In this document: positions 55,869 to 63,242 of the stretch, one piece after another | Position numbering within the stretch: the first letter of the stretch is position 1 | Layout of the letters: the number at the start of each line of letters is the position of its first letter | Assembly: GCA_020635855.1 (NCBI GenBank) | Contig: JACJYZ010000003.1 | Coordinates: 124,001 to 188,000, forward strand | DNA from: Flavobacteriales bacterium | GTDB taxonomy: Bacteria > Bacteroidota > Bacteroidia > JACJYZ01 | Length of the DNA: 64,000 nt | Direction of reading: 5' to 3' | The notes under the pieces: generated by a model | Database searches by the model: none | Seen by the model: only the letters and a program-made list of their open reading frames with translations | Told to the model about the DNA's origin: nothing | Program-made: the position numbers and the translations under genes

Positions 55869-56037
55869 CTTAAATTAGATCGCCTTTTGTCCGGATTTGT
55901 TTTAAGACGCACAGTCAGATACCCAGTTACAATCTTCCCAGGGATAATACTCATGCTTATTCGTTTTATGATGTGAGATTTTTAATGTCCATTAATTTTT
56001 AATTTGAAATGGCCCGTTTGTTGAGGTAATATCTACC

Positions 56038-56490
56038 ATGAGTAAACTATTCATGATACTGGTGTATGCCCTGACGATTGCGGGGTCGATTGTTTTTGCA
56101 CAAGGAGCCGGATTTGTTGACTTCCCAATAGTAGCCCAACAAGACTCGATTGAGATTGAACTAAGATGCAGAAAGGACACTGTTCCTATATACCAACATA
56201 AAGTTATCATACGGCATAAAATCCTAACATTTTGCAATGTTCACATTTCATACAATGATACCGTCAAGGGGCAAGATATTATTTGTGAATCATCCTTAAA
56301 TCCAATTGATTTACATGTGAATTCAAAATATGGCATTCATGTATTCAAAGACGGACAAATGAGAAATATTTATTACGGTTACAATAACCAAAAGTCAGGT
56401 GAAGAAACATTAACTGTTACGGCCGATTATAATGGTGTGCGAAGGGTGATCGCAACAAAAACTTTTATGGTAACCGGAAACAGCGAATAA
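56038..56490 (+). CDS. Hypothetical exported protein
   Basis: 150 residues with a signal peptide (KLFMILVYALTIAGSIVFA, cleavage near QGAG). The mature part is strand-rich with two Cys (RCRKD and FCNVHI) and ends in VTADYNGVRRVIATKTFMVT. It resembles small beta-sandwich partners, but I recognise no family. A+T-richer than the core genes of the window. It ends 1 nt before the next gene, so the pair is co-transcribed. Confidence 0.65.
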   Translation: MSKLFMILVYALTIAGSIVFAQGAGFVDFPIVAQQDSIEIELRCRKDTVPIYQHKVIIRHKILTFCNVHISYNDTVKGQDIICESSLNPIDLHVNSKYGIHVFKDGQMRNIYYGYNNQKSGEETLTVTADYNGVRRVIATKTFMVTGNSE

Positions 56491-56491
56491 T

Positions 56492-57307
56492 ATGAGGCTA
56501 ACTTTTTCAAGGTATATATATGCTTTCATGTGTGTGTGGGCAGGAATTTATTTTTTTGCAGAGACGAATGGAGCGGTTGCATATCCAGCATATAAGATTA
56601 GCCAAGATTCGGCTCGCACAGACGCCGCTTTCAAATATGGTTCGGAGGCCATGCGTGAGTTCATTGACGATATGTTGATTACACCGATGGATGCTGCATT
56701 CTTTGGTATAAACGGGAAGGTGAGGTTGTCGTTTACGGTGGATACTTCCGGGCATGTAGCAGATATCACTGTGATTAAAGAAGACATGTTGATGAGCAAA
56801 GGCATTGAGTTTGACAAACCAGGTTATAATAACAATCATGTGCTGGACAAGATCAACGGTATGTTTGGCAAGCAAGCGGTTAGGGTGATTGAGTTGATGG
56901 ACGGGTTGTGGTCCCCCGCGACAAAGAATAATTCACCGGTCAATTCACTGGTAGAACTGACATTTAGTTTCCGTACGGAGCAGTATGACGCCAACAACAG
57001 GTCCTACAGGAATGGAAATCAGATCCTGTTTGGGGAGTATACCAAGAAACTCCCGGATTATGGTCTTAACTTTTACAACATCGGTGTTGCCAAAATGAGC
57101 GAAGGTAAAATTGATATAGCTGAAAAATTCTTCAGCGAGTCGGTAAACTTTAATGCGGTTAATGTGGACGCATATTATAACCTGGGCGCAGCGAGATTTA
57201 AATTGGGAGATACTGAAGGTGCATGCCGGGCATGGCAAAAAGGCGCTAAACTAGGTGATCCTGAAATAGCAGACCTGCTAAAGAAATATTGTGAAATAGG
57301 AAACTGA
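56492..57307 (+). CDS. Exported protein with TonB-C-like domain and TPR repeats
   Basis: 271 residues. A signal-like hydrophobic stretch (YIYAFMCVWAGIYFF) comes first. The middle part (NGKVRLSFTVDTSGHVADITVIKE) has the pattern of a TonB C-terminal fold, as in many Bacteroidota periplasmic proteins. The last 80 residues are TPR/Sel1-like (YGLNFYNIGVAKMSEGKIDI, then VDAYYNLGAARFKLGDTEGA, CRAWQKGAKLGDP). Role unknown. A good terminator follows 63 nt after the stop. Confidence 0.78.
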   Translation: MRLTFSRYIYAFMCVWAGIYFFAETNGAVAYPAYKISQDSARTDAAFKYGSEAMREFIDDMLITPMDAAFFGINGKVRLSFTVDTSGHVADITVIKEDMLMSKGIEFDKPGYNNNHVLDKINGMFGKQAVRVIELMDGLWSPATKNNSPVNSLVELTFSFRTEQYDANNRSYRNGNQILFGEYTKKLPDYGLNFYNIGVAKMSEGKIDIAEKFFSESVNFNAVNVDAYYNLGAARFKLGDTEGACRAWQKGAKLGDPEIADLLKKYCEIGN

Positions 57308-57923
57308 GTGCTAAGAGTTAGTTTCACACATGTAAAATAAGCGAAGCAGCATTTAATCAAAAGCCACTCCAAAGGCGATCCAATCGGGTCGCCTTTTTTG
57401 TTTTTCAAAATCAAAGCCATCAAGTACGGGTTTGACAAATGCTCTGAGCGCCATGCGGTGTGAAGTGTATATATCACAAAGCTGTGTAAGCACCGGTTTG
57501 GTTGCCGTCTTTCGTCAGCGAAAGCAAAAATGAGCAAGGCGGGGTAAGCCTGTAGCAGCCGGACGACGTGAGTTTGTTGCGGTGACTTCGAAGGGCAGGA
57601 TTGTGGGAATGAGAAGTCATTCGCCTTCGAAAGCGGCGATTGCTAGCCCGCCGAAGCTTTTGCGTAGGAGGGTCTGGTTACTTCTTTTCTAAAAAGAAGT
57701 GACGGAAAAAACAATACGACAACGCCCGAACCTTGCAACCTAGCCCCGATAGAAGCGGCACCCTTTTGAAGAAGTTTGCCTGCCCGTCCGCAGCGCAGCG
57801 TAGGCGGGTTGTTTGTAGTTTGAAGTTGGTCCGGAGTTCACTGAGCCGAAGCTGGTAAGGGTATAGCGGATAGCGGGACGGCAGTTTGAGCAGGCGATCA
57901 ACGTATCGCTTCAAAAATTCCCT
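57308..57923. other. Gene-free gap upstream of the Fic module
   Basis: No supported gene. It holds the terminator at 57371, a stretch with many short inverted pieces (57490-57660), a perfect 9-bp stem ACTTCTTTT-CTA-AAAAGAAGT (57680-57700) and a CCCGTCCGCAGCGCAGCGTA hairpin repeat (about 57780-57806) joined to GTTTGTAGTTTGAAG units. Confidence 0.6.
57371..57399 (+). terminator. Rho-independent terminator after the TPR protein gene
   Basis: AAAGGCGATCC-AATC-GGGTCGCCTTT, followed by T residues to 57399. The stem has one mismatch. Confidence 0.8.
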
Positions 57924-57952
57924 GGAAGGCTAGGCGAAGGTTGTACCTTCGT
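57924..57952. repeat. Hairpin direct repeat, left flank of Fic module
   Basis: 29 bases containing the hairpin CGAAGG-TTGTA-CCTTCG. They match 26 of 29 bases at 58881-58909 in the same direction, on the other side of the Fic/antitoxin pair. Confidence 0.7.
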
Positions 57953-57982
57953 TGGACAAGATGGCAAGTGCAAGCAAAAGGT

Positions 57983-57990
57983 TATTTTTG
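57983..57990 (+). promoter_or_regulatory. -7 box four bases before the Fic start
   Basis: TATTTTTG (TAnnTTTG), then AGCA, then ATG. Predicts a leaderless mRNA. No -33 TTG at the usual distance is clear. Confidence 0.5.
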
Positions 57991-57994
57991 AGCA

Positions 57995-58597
57995 ATGGAC
58001 GCTACCGGAAAATACAGGACACCCAAGGTTGAACAAGAAGGTGATATTCTTCCCAATAAGTTGGGTTTAACGGTTAAAGCCGATATAGAGAAGGAAGAGG
58101 CCAAGGGTTTCATAGAAGCCTCCCTGATCCTGACCGAGGAACTGACATCAGAGACGGTTTTTGACACCAGTTACATTTATCGGATGCACAAGCTGGCCCT
58201 GGGACACTTGTATGATTTTGCGGGTAAGTTGCGTACAGTGAATATGTCCAAGGGAGGTTTCGCATTTCCGGCTGCATTTCATCTGTCTCAAAGCATGGAT
58301 GATTTTCAACGGGAGATACTCGACCACCTTCATGTTAGTTATGAAGATGATGCTACATTGATTGAGGATATTGCCAGGGTCCATGGGGAGTTGGTATTTA
58401 TCCACCCGTTTCGTGAGGGCAATGGAAGAACGGCACGATTACTGGCCAACATAATGGCCTTCAAAGCAGGACGGGGAAGACTACATTTTGAAAAGCTGGA
58501 TTCGGAAGAAATGTTCGCCCGGTATGTACTTGCCGTGCAGAAGGTAGGGTTGAAGGAATACGAACCTATGCGGGAAATTATCGGTTATGCTTTTTGA
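57995..58597 (+). CDS. Fic domain protein (class I toxin-like)
   Basis: Predicted AMP- or other nucleotidyl-transferase of 200 residues. The full active motif HPFREGNGRTAR is at 137-148 (His137 catalytic, Glu141 for Mg2+). The start KYRTPKVEQEGDILPNKLGL and the segment LHKLALGHLYDFAGKLR-like YRMHKLALGHLYDFAGKLRT are typical of the small Fic/DOC proteins. No inhibitory (S/T)xxxE(G/N) motif is found at its own ends, so it would need a separate antitoxin, and a candidate with the motif is encoded in the opposite direction, overlapping its last 20 bp. The target is unknown. Confidence 0.9.
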   Translation: MDATGKYRTPKVEQEGDILPNKLGLTVKADIEKEEAKGFIEASLILTEELTSETVFDTSYIYRMHKLALGHLYDFAGKLRTVNMSKGGFAFPAAFHLSQSMDDFQREILDHLHVSYEDDATLIEDIARVHGELVFIHPFREGNGRTARLLANIMAFKAGRGRLHFEKLDSEEMFARYVLAVQKVGLKEYEPMREIIGYAF

Positions 58598-58754
58598 TGC
58601 GGGCAGCAGAATCTTTGGCCATTTGCAAAGCTTCTTCCAAAGTGATGACAATGCCCTCCAGTTTAAAGGAAGCTACCGTTGCTTCGGCAATTGTCAGCAG
58701 CAAATCGTTTCTATTGCGAAGGAATTTATTGGTATCAATCACACGGGTGCTCAT
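58578..58754 (-). CDS. Small Fic antitoxin with SxxxEG inhibitory motif
   Basis: 58 residues on the opposite strand: MSTRVIDTNKFLRNRNDLLL, then TIAEATVASFKLEGIVITLE and EALQMAKDSAARIKKHNR. Ser29-x3-Glu33-Gly34 in a predicted helix matches the (S/T)xxxE(G/N) motif by which class I antitoxins such as VbhA put a Glu into the Fic ATP site. Most known class I antitoxin genes lie upstream of the toxin on the same strand; this one is tail-to-tail and overlaps fic by 20 bp. It has its own -7 box (TATATTTG) 4 nt before the ATG. The composition, motif, location and promoter all support a real gene. Confidence 0.82.
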   Translation of the reverse strand: MSTRVIDTNKFLRNRNDLLLTIAEATVASFKLEGIVITLEEALQMAKDSAARIKKHNR

Positions 58755-58758
58755 GCTT

Positions 58759-58766
58759 CAAATATA
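58759..58766 (-). promoter_or_regulatory. -7 box four bases before the antitoxin start
   Basis: TATATTTG on the minus strand, then AAGC, then ATG. The same 4-nt spacing as for the Fic gene. Confidence 0.55.
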
Positions 58767-58880
58767 CGGAATTTCGACCTGAAAGTTCACAGATTTTGAA
58801 TGCATTTCTAATGCAGATAAGAGTTCAAACAAACAATCAGCCTATCGCTTATGATGAATCATTGTCAACTATCCAGCAGC

Positions 58881-58909
58881 GGAAGGTGAGGCGAAGGTTA
58901 TACCTTCGT
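58881..58909. repeat. Hairpin direct repeat, right flank of Fic module
   Basis: 29 bases with the hairpin CGAAGGT-TAT-ACCTTCG, 26 of 29 equal to 57924-57952. A second small hairpin GCTATCCGATAGC follows at about 58913. Confidence 0.7.
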
Positions 58910-58951
58910 CTTGCTATCCGATAGCATCCGCTACCAACGAGTAAATCAAAC

Positions 58952-60769
58952 TTACTCCACTTCAATCTTCGTAAACCGTTTCAGGAAAACGGTGCCTCCG
59001 GAAGTGACCTTGAGTACATACACGCCCTGGTCTACGGTGGTCAGGTCGATCTGTGCCGGTGAGTAAGGGTCTGCCTTGGTTTTGACTTTCAGGATCAGGC
59101 GCCCCGACATGTCCAGCAACTCCACCTTCACGTTTTGTCCGCGGCTGTCGGACAGTTTGAAGTTGAGTGATTCGGCGGCCGGGTTGGGAAAAATGAAGAT
59201 TTTGTTTTTGATCTGTTTGTTGGGGCTGGTCTTGCACAGGGTGCCCATTTTGTTTTCCAGCAGGAGGAAGTCGTTCAGGTCGAGCGTGTCGTTGAAGTCG
59301 AAATCGGCCGGGCACGGACTGTCGCACGCTGCGTTGAAGATCTCAACGAATTTTTCCAGGTCGGCCGCATTGGTTTGGTTGTCGCCGGTGAGGTCGGTCT
59401 CACAGGTGAGGTCGGCCAGCAGCCCTTGCAAGGGGTGCGGGTATACGAACACCGAGTAGCCTGGTTTGGGTTGGAGGTGGTAGTCGCGGTCTTCTTTGAA
59501 GGGGCCTTTTGGGGCGGGGTTCTCATTGTAGAAATCCACAGAATTGTACCATCCGTTGCTGTTTTCGAAATGGTGGGGTGTGAAGGTGTTGGCCCAGTAG
59601 AACATATCCCCTTTGGCATTCACCGGGTCGATGCCGGTGTGGTTGGGGCCTTGTTTGAGTCCGCTGATGAAGCCCGGTTGGTAGGGCAGGGGGTACACGA
59701 CCGGTTTGTTCGGGTCGAAGGTGTGGTCTACGATGCGGCCGCCGTAGAGGTAACCCTGGATGGTGTTGTGGTGCACCATGGCTTCTCCGCCACGGATGCC
59801 GATGCCTTCCACGGGTACCAGGTTCACATCTTTCTGGTCTTCGGGTTTGATGGGGGTGAAATCCCTGTACACGGTATTGATGAGGGTGTTATTATAGATC
59901 TCCACGGCCCGTGTGGCGAAGCGGTTGCCACCGGAAGTGGCTCCGTAGCTTTCATGGGCGTCAATGCCGGATGCCACGAGGTTATTCTTTACAAGGTTGT
60001 AACGTGCCACGTACAGGGCGCCGCCACCGGCAGCAACGGAGTGGCGATGGAACTCGAACGTGTTGTCTTCAACGAAGATGAAGTTGTCGGTACCGAACCT
60101 TGGGTTGTCCAGCCACTGTTGGTTGTCGCTGTATACCACCACGCCGTAACCGAGTCCGAGTCCTTTGTCGCCCTGTTCCCCGTTCGGGTCTTTTACATTG
60201 GTAAAGAACTCACAGTGGTCGATCAGTCCGTGCGCGATGCTGTCGCGATGGGTGACATGAATGGCGGACTCACCGAAGAATTCAAACCGCATGCAGGTGA
60301 TGCGGAAGCCGTTCACGAACCGCAGGTAGATACCATTGTCAGCCGCCATGGATAGTCCGTCTTCCGCATGGATGCTGGGTTGTTTGCCGCGTATGGTGAA
60401 CCCTGAAAATGAAATGCCGAAGGGGGCATCCGTTCCCGGGTCCACATAAAACATGTTGATGGCTTGCGTGTTGTTCAGCACTGCATCCGGAAGGTTGGGG
60501 TCACGGAAAAGCATGGTACCGGTTTGCAGGTTCTCATTCCAGATGCCATATCCGGCAATGGAAACCTTCTTTTTGATGTATACCCTTCCGTTGAACATGA
60601 ATTTCCCCTGTGGCAACAGCACGATGTCACCATCGGTTGCGGCGCTCATGGCTGCAGCCAGGTTGGGTTCAATGTCGTTTCCGTTTCCGGGATTGGTAAC
60701 GGGGATGATCTTTGCATCGGCCCGGAGGGCGATGAAGATCAGTACAACGAACAGGAGATTCCGTTTCAT
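58952..60769 (-). CDS. Secreted parallel beta-helix protein with T9SS type A sorting domain
   Basis: 605 residues from the ATG at 60767-60769 (MKRNLLFVVLIFIALRADAK, a signal peptide); the open frame reaches 60958 without support. The body is the same right-handed beta-helix as in the paralog at 51061-52653, with long identical stretches (for example KDPNGEQGDKGLGLGYGVV and GNRFATRAVEIYNNTLIN). The dockerin-like loops are weaker (DLTGDNQTNAADLEKF, DFDFNDTLDLNDFLLL). Then comes a type A sorting domain (IFIFPNPAAESLNF ... DQGVYVLKVTSGG ... FLKRFTKIEVE). Predicted to be exported by T9SS and anchored or released. Perhaps a polysaccharide lyase-like or binding protein. Confidence 0.87.
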   Translation of the reverse strand: MKRNLLFVVLIFIALRADAKIIPVTNPGNGNDIEPNLAAAMSAATDGDIVLLPQGKFMFNGRVYIKKKVSIAGYGIWNENLQTGTMLFRDPNLPDAVLNNTQAINMFYVDPGTDAPFGISFSGFTIRGKQPSIHAEDGLSMAADNGIYLRFVNGFRITCMRFEFFGESAIHVTHRDSIAHGLIDHCEFFTNVKDPNGEQGDKGLGLGYGVVVYSDNQQWLDNPRFGTDNFIFVEDNTFEFHRHSVAAGGGALYVARYNLVKNNLVASGIDAHESYGATSGGNRFATRAVEIYNNTLINTVYRDFTPIKPEDQKDVNLVPVEGIGIRGGEAMVHHNTIQGYLYGGRIVDHTFDPNKPVVYPLPYQPGFISGLKQGPNHTGIDPVNAKGDMFYWANTFTPHHFENSNGWYNSVDFYNENPAPKGPFKEDRDYHLQPKPGYSVFVYPHPLQGLLADLTCETDLTGDNQTNAADLEKFVEIFNAACDSPCPADFDFNDTLDLNDFLLLENKMGTLCKTSPNKQIKNKIFIFPNPAAESLNFKLSDSRGQNVKVELLDMSGRLILKVKTKADPYSPAQIDLTTVDQGVYVLKVTSGGTVFLKRFTKIEVE

Positions 60770-60963
60770 GGGTGAAGAGATTGTGAATGACACACTGCAA
60801 CAAAATTCGACATTTTTTAAAAGGAGTGAAAGCTTTTTAAGGTCGTTCTTTCGTCTTTCGGCGTTCGCCTGCCCGTCCGTAGCTTTGCGAAGGCGGGTCC
60901 TTCGTAATTCGCAATTCGTAATGATTGATGGTTTATCTTCACAAAAGTTAACACCCATTCACC

Positions 60964-61902
60964 ATGGCAAACCTACGCGTAGGGATCATACAGCACAGTC
61001 CCGTTTTCCTGGACCTTGAGAAGAGCATGCAAAAAGCTGAACAGTTGCTGGCTGACGCAGCGGCGTCAGGCGTGCGTATGGCGGTATTCGGCGAATGCTG
61101 GTTGTCGGGATATCCCGCCTGGCTGGATGTTTGTCCGGATGTTGCCCTGTGGGACAGTGACCCGGCCAAGGAGGTTTTTTACCGGTTGCATGAAAGCAGC
61201 ATCGTGGTACCCGGACCCGAAACCGAGCGGTTGGGGGCGTTGGCGAAACAACATGAAATGGTGGTGGTGATGGGTGTGAACGAGAAGGTAAAGGAGGGAC
61301 CGGGAAATGGCACCCTGTACAATTCACTGCTCACTTTTGATGCGAACGGGAAGCTGGTGAACCATCACCGCAAACTGATGCCCACCTATACCGAAAGAAT
61401 GGTGTACGGGCAGGGAGATGCGGTCGGACTGAAATCGGTGGATACAGCTGTGGGGCGGGTGTCGTCATTGATCTGCTGGGAACATTGGATGCCCATGAAC
61501 CGCCAGGTGTTGCATGAGGATGGAGAGCTGATGCACGTGGCTGTATGGCCGAATGTGCATGAGATGCTGCAAGTCGCCTCCCGGTCCTATGCGTTTGAAG
61601 GCAGGTGTTTTGTGCTGGCGGCAGGTCTCACCATGCATGCCAGCGACATGCCCCCGGAGCTGACCCTGCCGGAACACCTGGCATCTCAGCCGGATGCCTG
61701 GGTGCTGAGGGGTGGCAGCGCCATCATCGGTCCGGACGGATTTTATGTGCATGAACCCGTGTTCGACAAGGAAACGATCGTGATGGCCGACATCGATCCG
61801 AAGGCCGCCGTGAAGGAACGGATGACGCTTGACGTGACCGGGCATTATTACCGGGATGATATATTCAAGTGGTCGGTGAACAGGAAGCGGAGGGAAGAGT
61901 GA
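60964..61902 (+). CDS. Nitrilase (carbon-nitrogen hydrolase family)
   Basis: 312 residues, hydrolyses nitriles to acids (and ammonia), cytosolic. The catalytic triad is Glu44 (VFGECWLSGYP), Lys137 (NHHRKLMPTYTE) and Cys171 (SLICWEHWMPMNR). CWEHWMP is the branch 1 nitrilase pattern rather than amidase. The start VGIIQHSPVFLDLEKSMQ is typical. Upstream TATCTTCA near 60932 is a weak -7 box. The upstream 100 bp include a GCCCGTCCGTAGC hairpin repeat. Confidence 0.92.
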   Translation: MANLRVGIIQHSPVFLDLEKSMQKAEQLLADAAASGVRMAVFGECWLSGYPAWLDVCPDVALWDSDPAKEVFYRLHESSIVVPGPETERLGALAKQHEMVVVMGVNEKVKEGPGNGTLYNSLLTFDANGKLVNHHRKLMPTYTERMVYGQGDAVGLKSVDTAVGRVSSLICWEHWMPMNRQVLHEDGELMHVAVWPNVHEMLQVASRSYAFEGRCFVLAAGLTMHASDMPPELTLPEHLASQPDAWVLRGGSAIIGPDGFYVHEPVFDKETIVMADIDPKAAVKERMTLDVTGHYYRDDIFKWSVNRKRREE

Positions 61903-62016
61903 GTTTCAAGTCTCAAGTTTCAAGTCGCGAGTTTCCCGCCTACGCCAAAGCTGCGGACGGGCAAGCAAACCACCCGCCTACGCTGCGCTGCGGACGGGCA
62001 AGCAAACCACAAACTA
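61903..62016. repeat. Composite of three repeat types between convergent genes
   Basis: In order: inverse GACTTGAAACTCGCGACT units (61903-61933), two hairpins of the CCCGCCTACG...GGACGGGC type (about 61935-61962 and 61975-62001), each followed by AAGCAAACCAC, and finally AACCACAAACT. The stop codon of the TauE gene follows at once. Confidence 0.7.
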
Positions 62017-62745
62017 GTAAAGGTATCTGATCAACGTAAACAATCCCACGCCCAGGATGAGGACGAGCACAATGCTCCGGAAGCCGTCTTCGCTGACGCG
62101 CGTCAGGATGCGTTTTCCGATATAGGTACCTGCCAGGCTTGCGCCGAACAGCGGGGGTATCAGGTAGAGGTCGGAGCTGTGGATGTATCCATTCAGGCCA
62201 TATACTACGCTCCGTGAAAAATCAATCCCCAGGTCGATCACGGCCGATGTGGCGATGAAAACCTGCATCTTCAGTTGGAAGGCGGAGAGAACAATGCCAC
62301 GGATGGCGCCACCCGTGCCGAGCAGTCCGGCAACGAAACCGGAGACCAGGCCACCCCTGACTGCATTCGAAGGCCTTGGCGAAATGCTGTACGAGCGGAA
62401 CAGCAATAGCAAAGAACTGAATAGAGTAAGGAAAACCGCCAGGGCAAGCTCCAGGAAATGGCTGTTGGCATAGCGGCTCACCCATGCCCCTATGGCCACT
62501 GTAACAATGGCCGGTATACCCATGTAGAGGATCAATTGTTTGTCGATACCCTGCCGGAACAGGGCGATCTTGGTGATGTTGCTGGACAGGTGAAACAGGG
62601 CTGTGATGCCGAGCACGGAGTGGAAGTCGAAGAAGTAACCGGCGATCGGAACGAAGAACAACGAAGACCCGAAACCTCCCACTGTGCCCAGCACTTCGGC
62701 CAGTAACGCAAGCAACACAAAAATGATCAACAGTTGAACATCCAT
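62014..62745 (-). CDS. TauE/SafE family permease
   Basis: 243 residues with seven to eight membrane segments, probable anion (sulfonate, sulfite or organic acid) exporter in the inner membrane. The family marks are AEVLGTVGGFGSSLFFVP with the Gly-rich turn at the end of the first helix, its pseudo-repeat GFVAGLLGTGGAIRG in the second half, and PPLFGASLAGTYIGKRILTR. It is convergent with the nitrilase gene across the composite repeat. Confidence 0.88.
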   Translation of the reverse strand: MDVQLLIIFVLLALLAEVLGTVGGFGSSLFFVPIAGYFFDFHSVLGITALFHLSSNITKIALFRQGIDKQLILYMGIPAIVTVAIGAWVSRYANSHFLELALAVFLTLFSSLLLLFRSYSISPRPSNAVRGGLVSGFVAGLLGTGGAIRGIVLSAFQLKMQVFIATSAVIDLGIDFSRSVVYGLNGYIHSSDLYLIPPLFGASLAGTYIGKRILTRVSEDGFRSIVLVLILGVGLFTLIRYLY

Positions 62746-62869
62746 TCGTCAGGATCTTAAGGCGATTCGAAAGCCGGTAGGAAGGTAGCAAGAATTGTGA
62801 TTCGTAGGATGGCAGCAGACCCAACACCTTATTCGAATGATTGAAAAGTATCCGGTATGAAAGATATTG

Positions 62870-62945
62870 TTTGGAACCACATAGGCACATATCACACATA
62901 GACTATGTGATGTTCTAATGTGACCTATCTGCCTATGTGGTTCAG
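62870..62945. repeat. Inverted 9-mer-arm repeat, GAACCACATAG subtype (empty)
   Basis: The left arm (62870-62901) has TTTGGAACCACATAGGCACA, like the GxxExxY element arm. The right arm (62918-62945) is the inverse with GCCTATGTGGTTCAGA. A small palindrome CACATAG-A-CTATGTG is at the centre. Only 16 bp separate the arms. Confidence 0.75.
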
Positions 62946-63072
62946 ATATTTAACACAACCATTCGACGGTGTCTTAAGGCGATGGAAAAGACGTTGGGAA
63001 GTAGGAAGAATTGTAATTCGGAGGATGACGATACGCCGGATCAGAAACTAGCGACTAGCGACTAACGACTCA

Positions 63073-63242
63073 TGGTGGCGTACCTACGGCACGCCCCTGT
63101 TTCAATGAACCATTTATGCTACCAATGTACTGCTCCGATGGAGCATAAGCCGTCGTCAAGTTCAAAACATGAACCTATGCCAACATCCCATTGGTGGCAA
63201 AAGAACATGATAGGAATTCATAGCGCTCCATGGGAACGCCAC
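63073..63242. repeat. Multi-hairpin repeat, copy 2
   Basis: Same order of palindromes as at 10285-10472: GGCGTACCTACGGCACGCC (63077-63095), TGCTCCGATGGAGCA (63131-63145), a weaker one around CATGAACC/CATCCCATTGGTGGCAAAA, and GCGCTCCATGGGAACGC (63223-63239). Confidence 0.72.

Larger units (their letters stand above)
54422..55916 (+). mobile_element. IS3-family insertion sequence
   Basis: It contains orfA and orfB in the IS3 arrangement. The ends are taken from the short terminal match GACTGT (54422-54427) and ACAGTC (55911-55916), after which the similarity between ends is weak. No target duplication can be seen, so the ends are tentative. It lies next to the broken RHS gene. One copy in the window. 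Confidence 0.75.

Noticed and set aside
54422..55916. Target site duplication of the IS
   Set aside because: The bases on both sides of the tentative ends (TTCG and AGAT) do not match, so no duplication is claimed.
58587..58799. Plus-strand 70-codon frame after fic
   Set aside because: It is the antisense of the 58-codon antitoxin gene, which has the inhibitory motif and its own -7 box; the plus frame has no such features.
59375..60355. 326-codon open frame antisense to the beta-helix protein
   Set aside because: Shadow of the repeat-rich beta-helix gene. A partial counterpart is seen opposite the paralog at 51829, as expected when the sense strands are similar.
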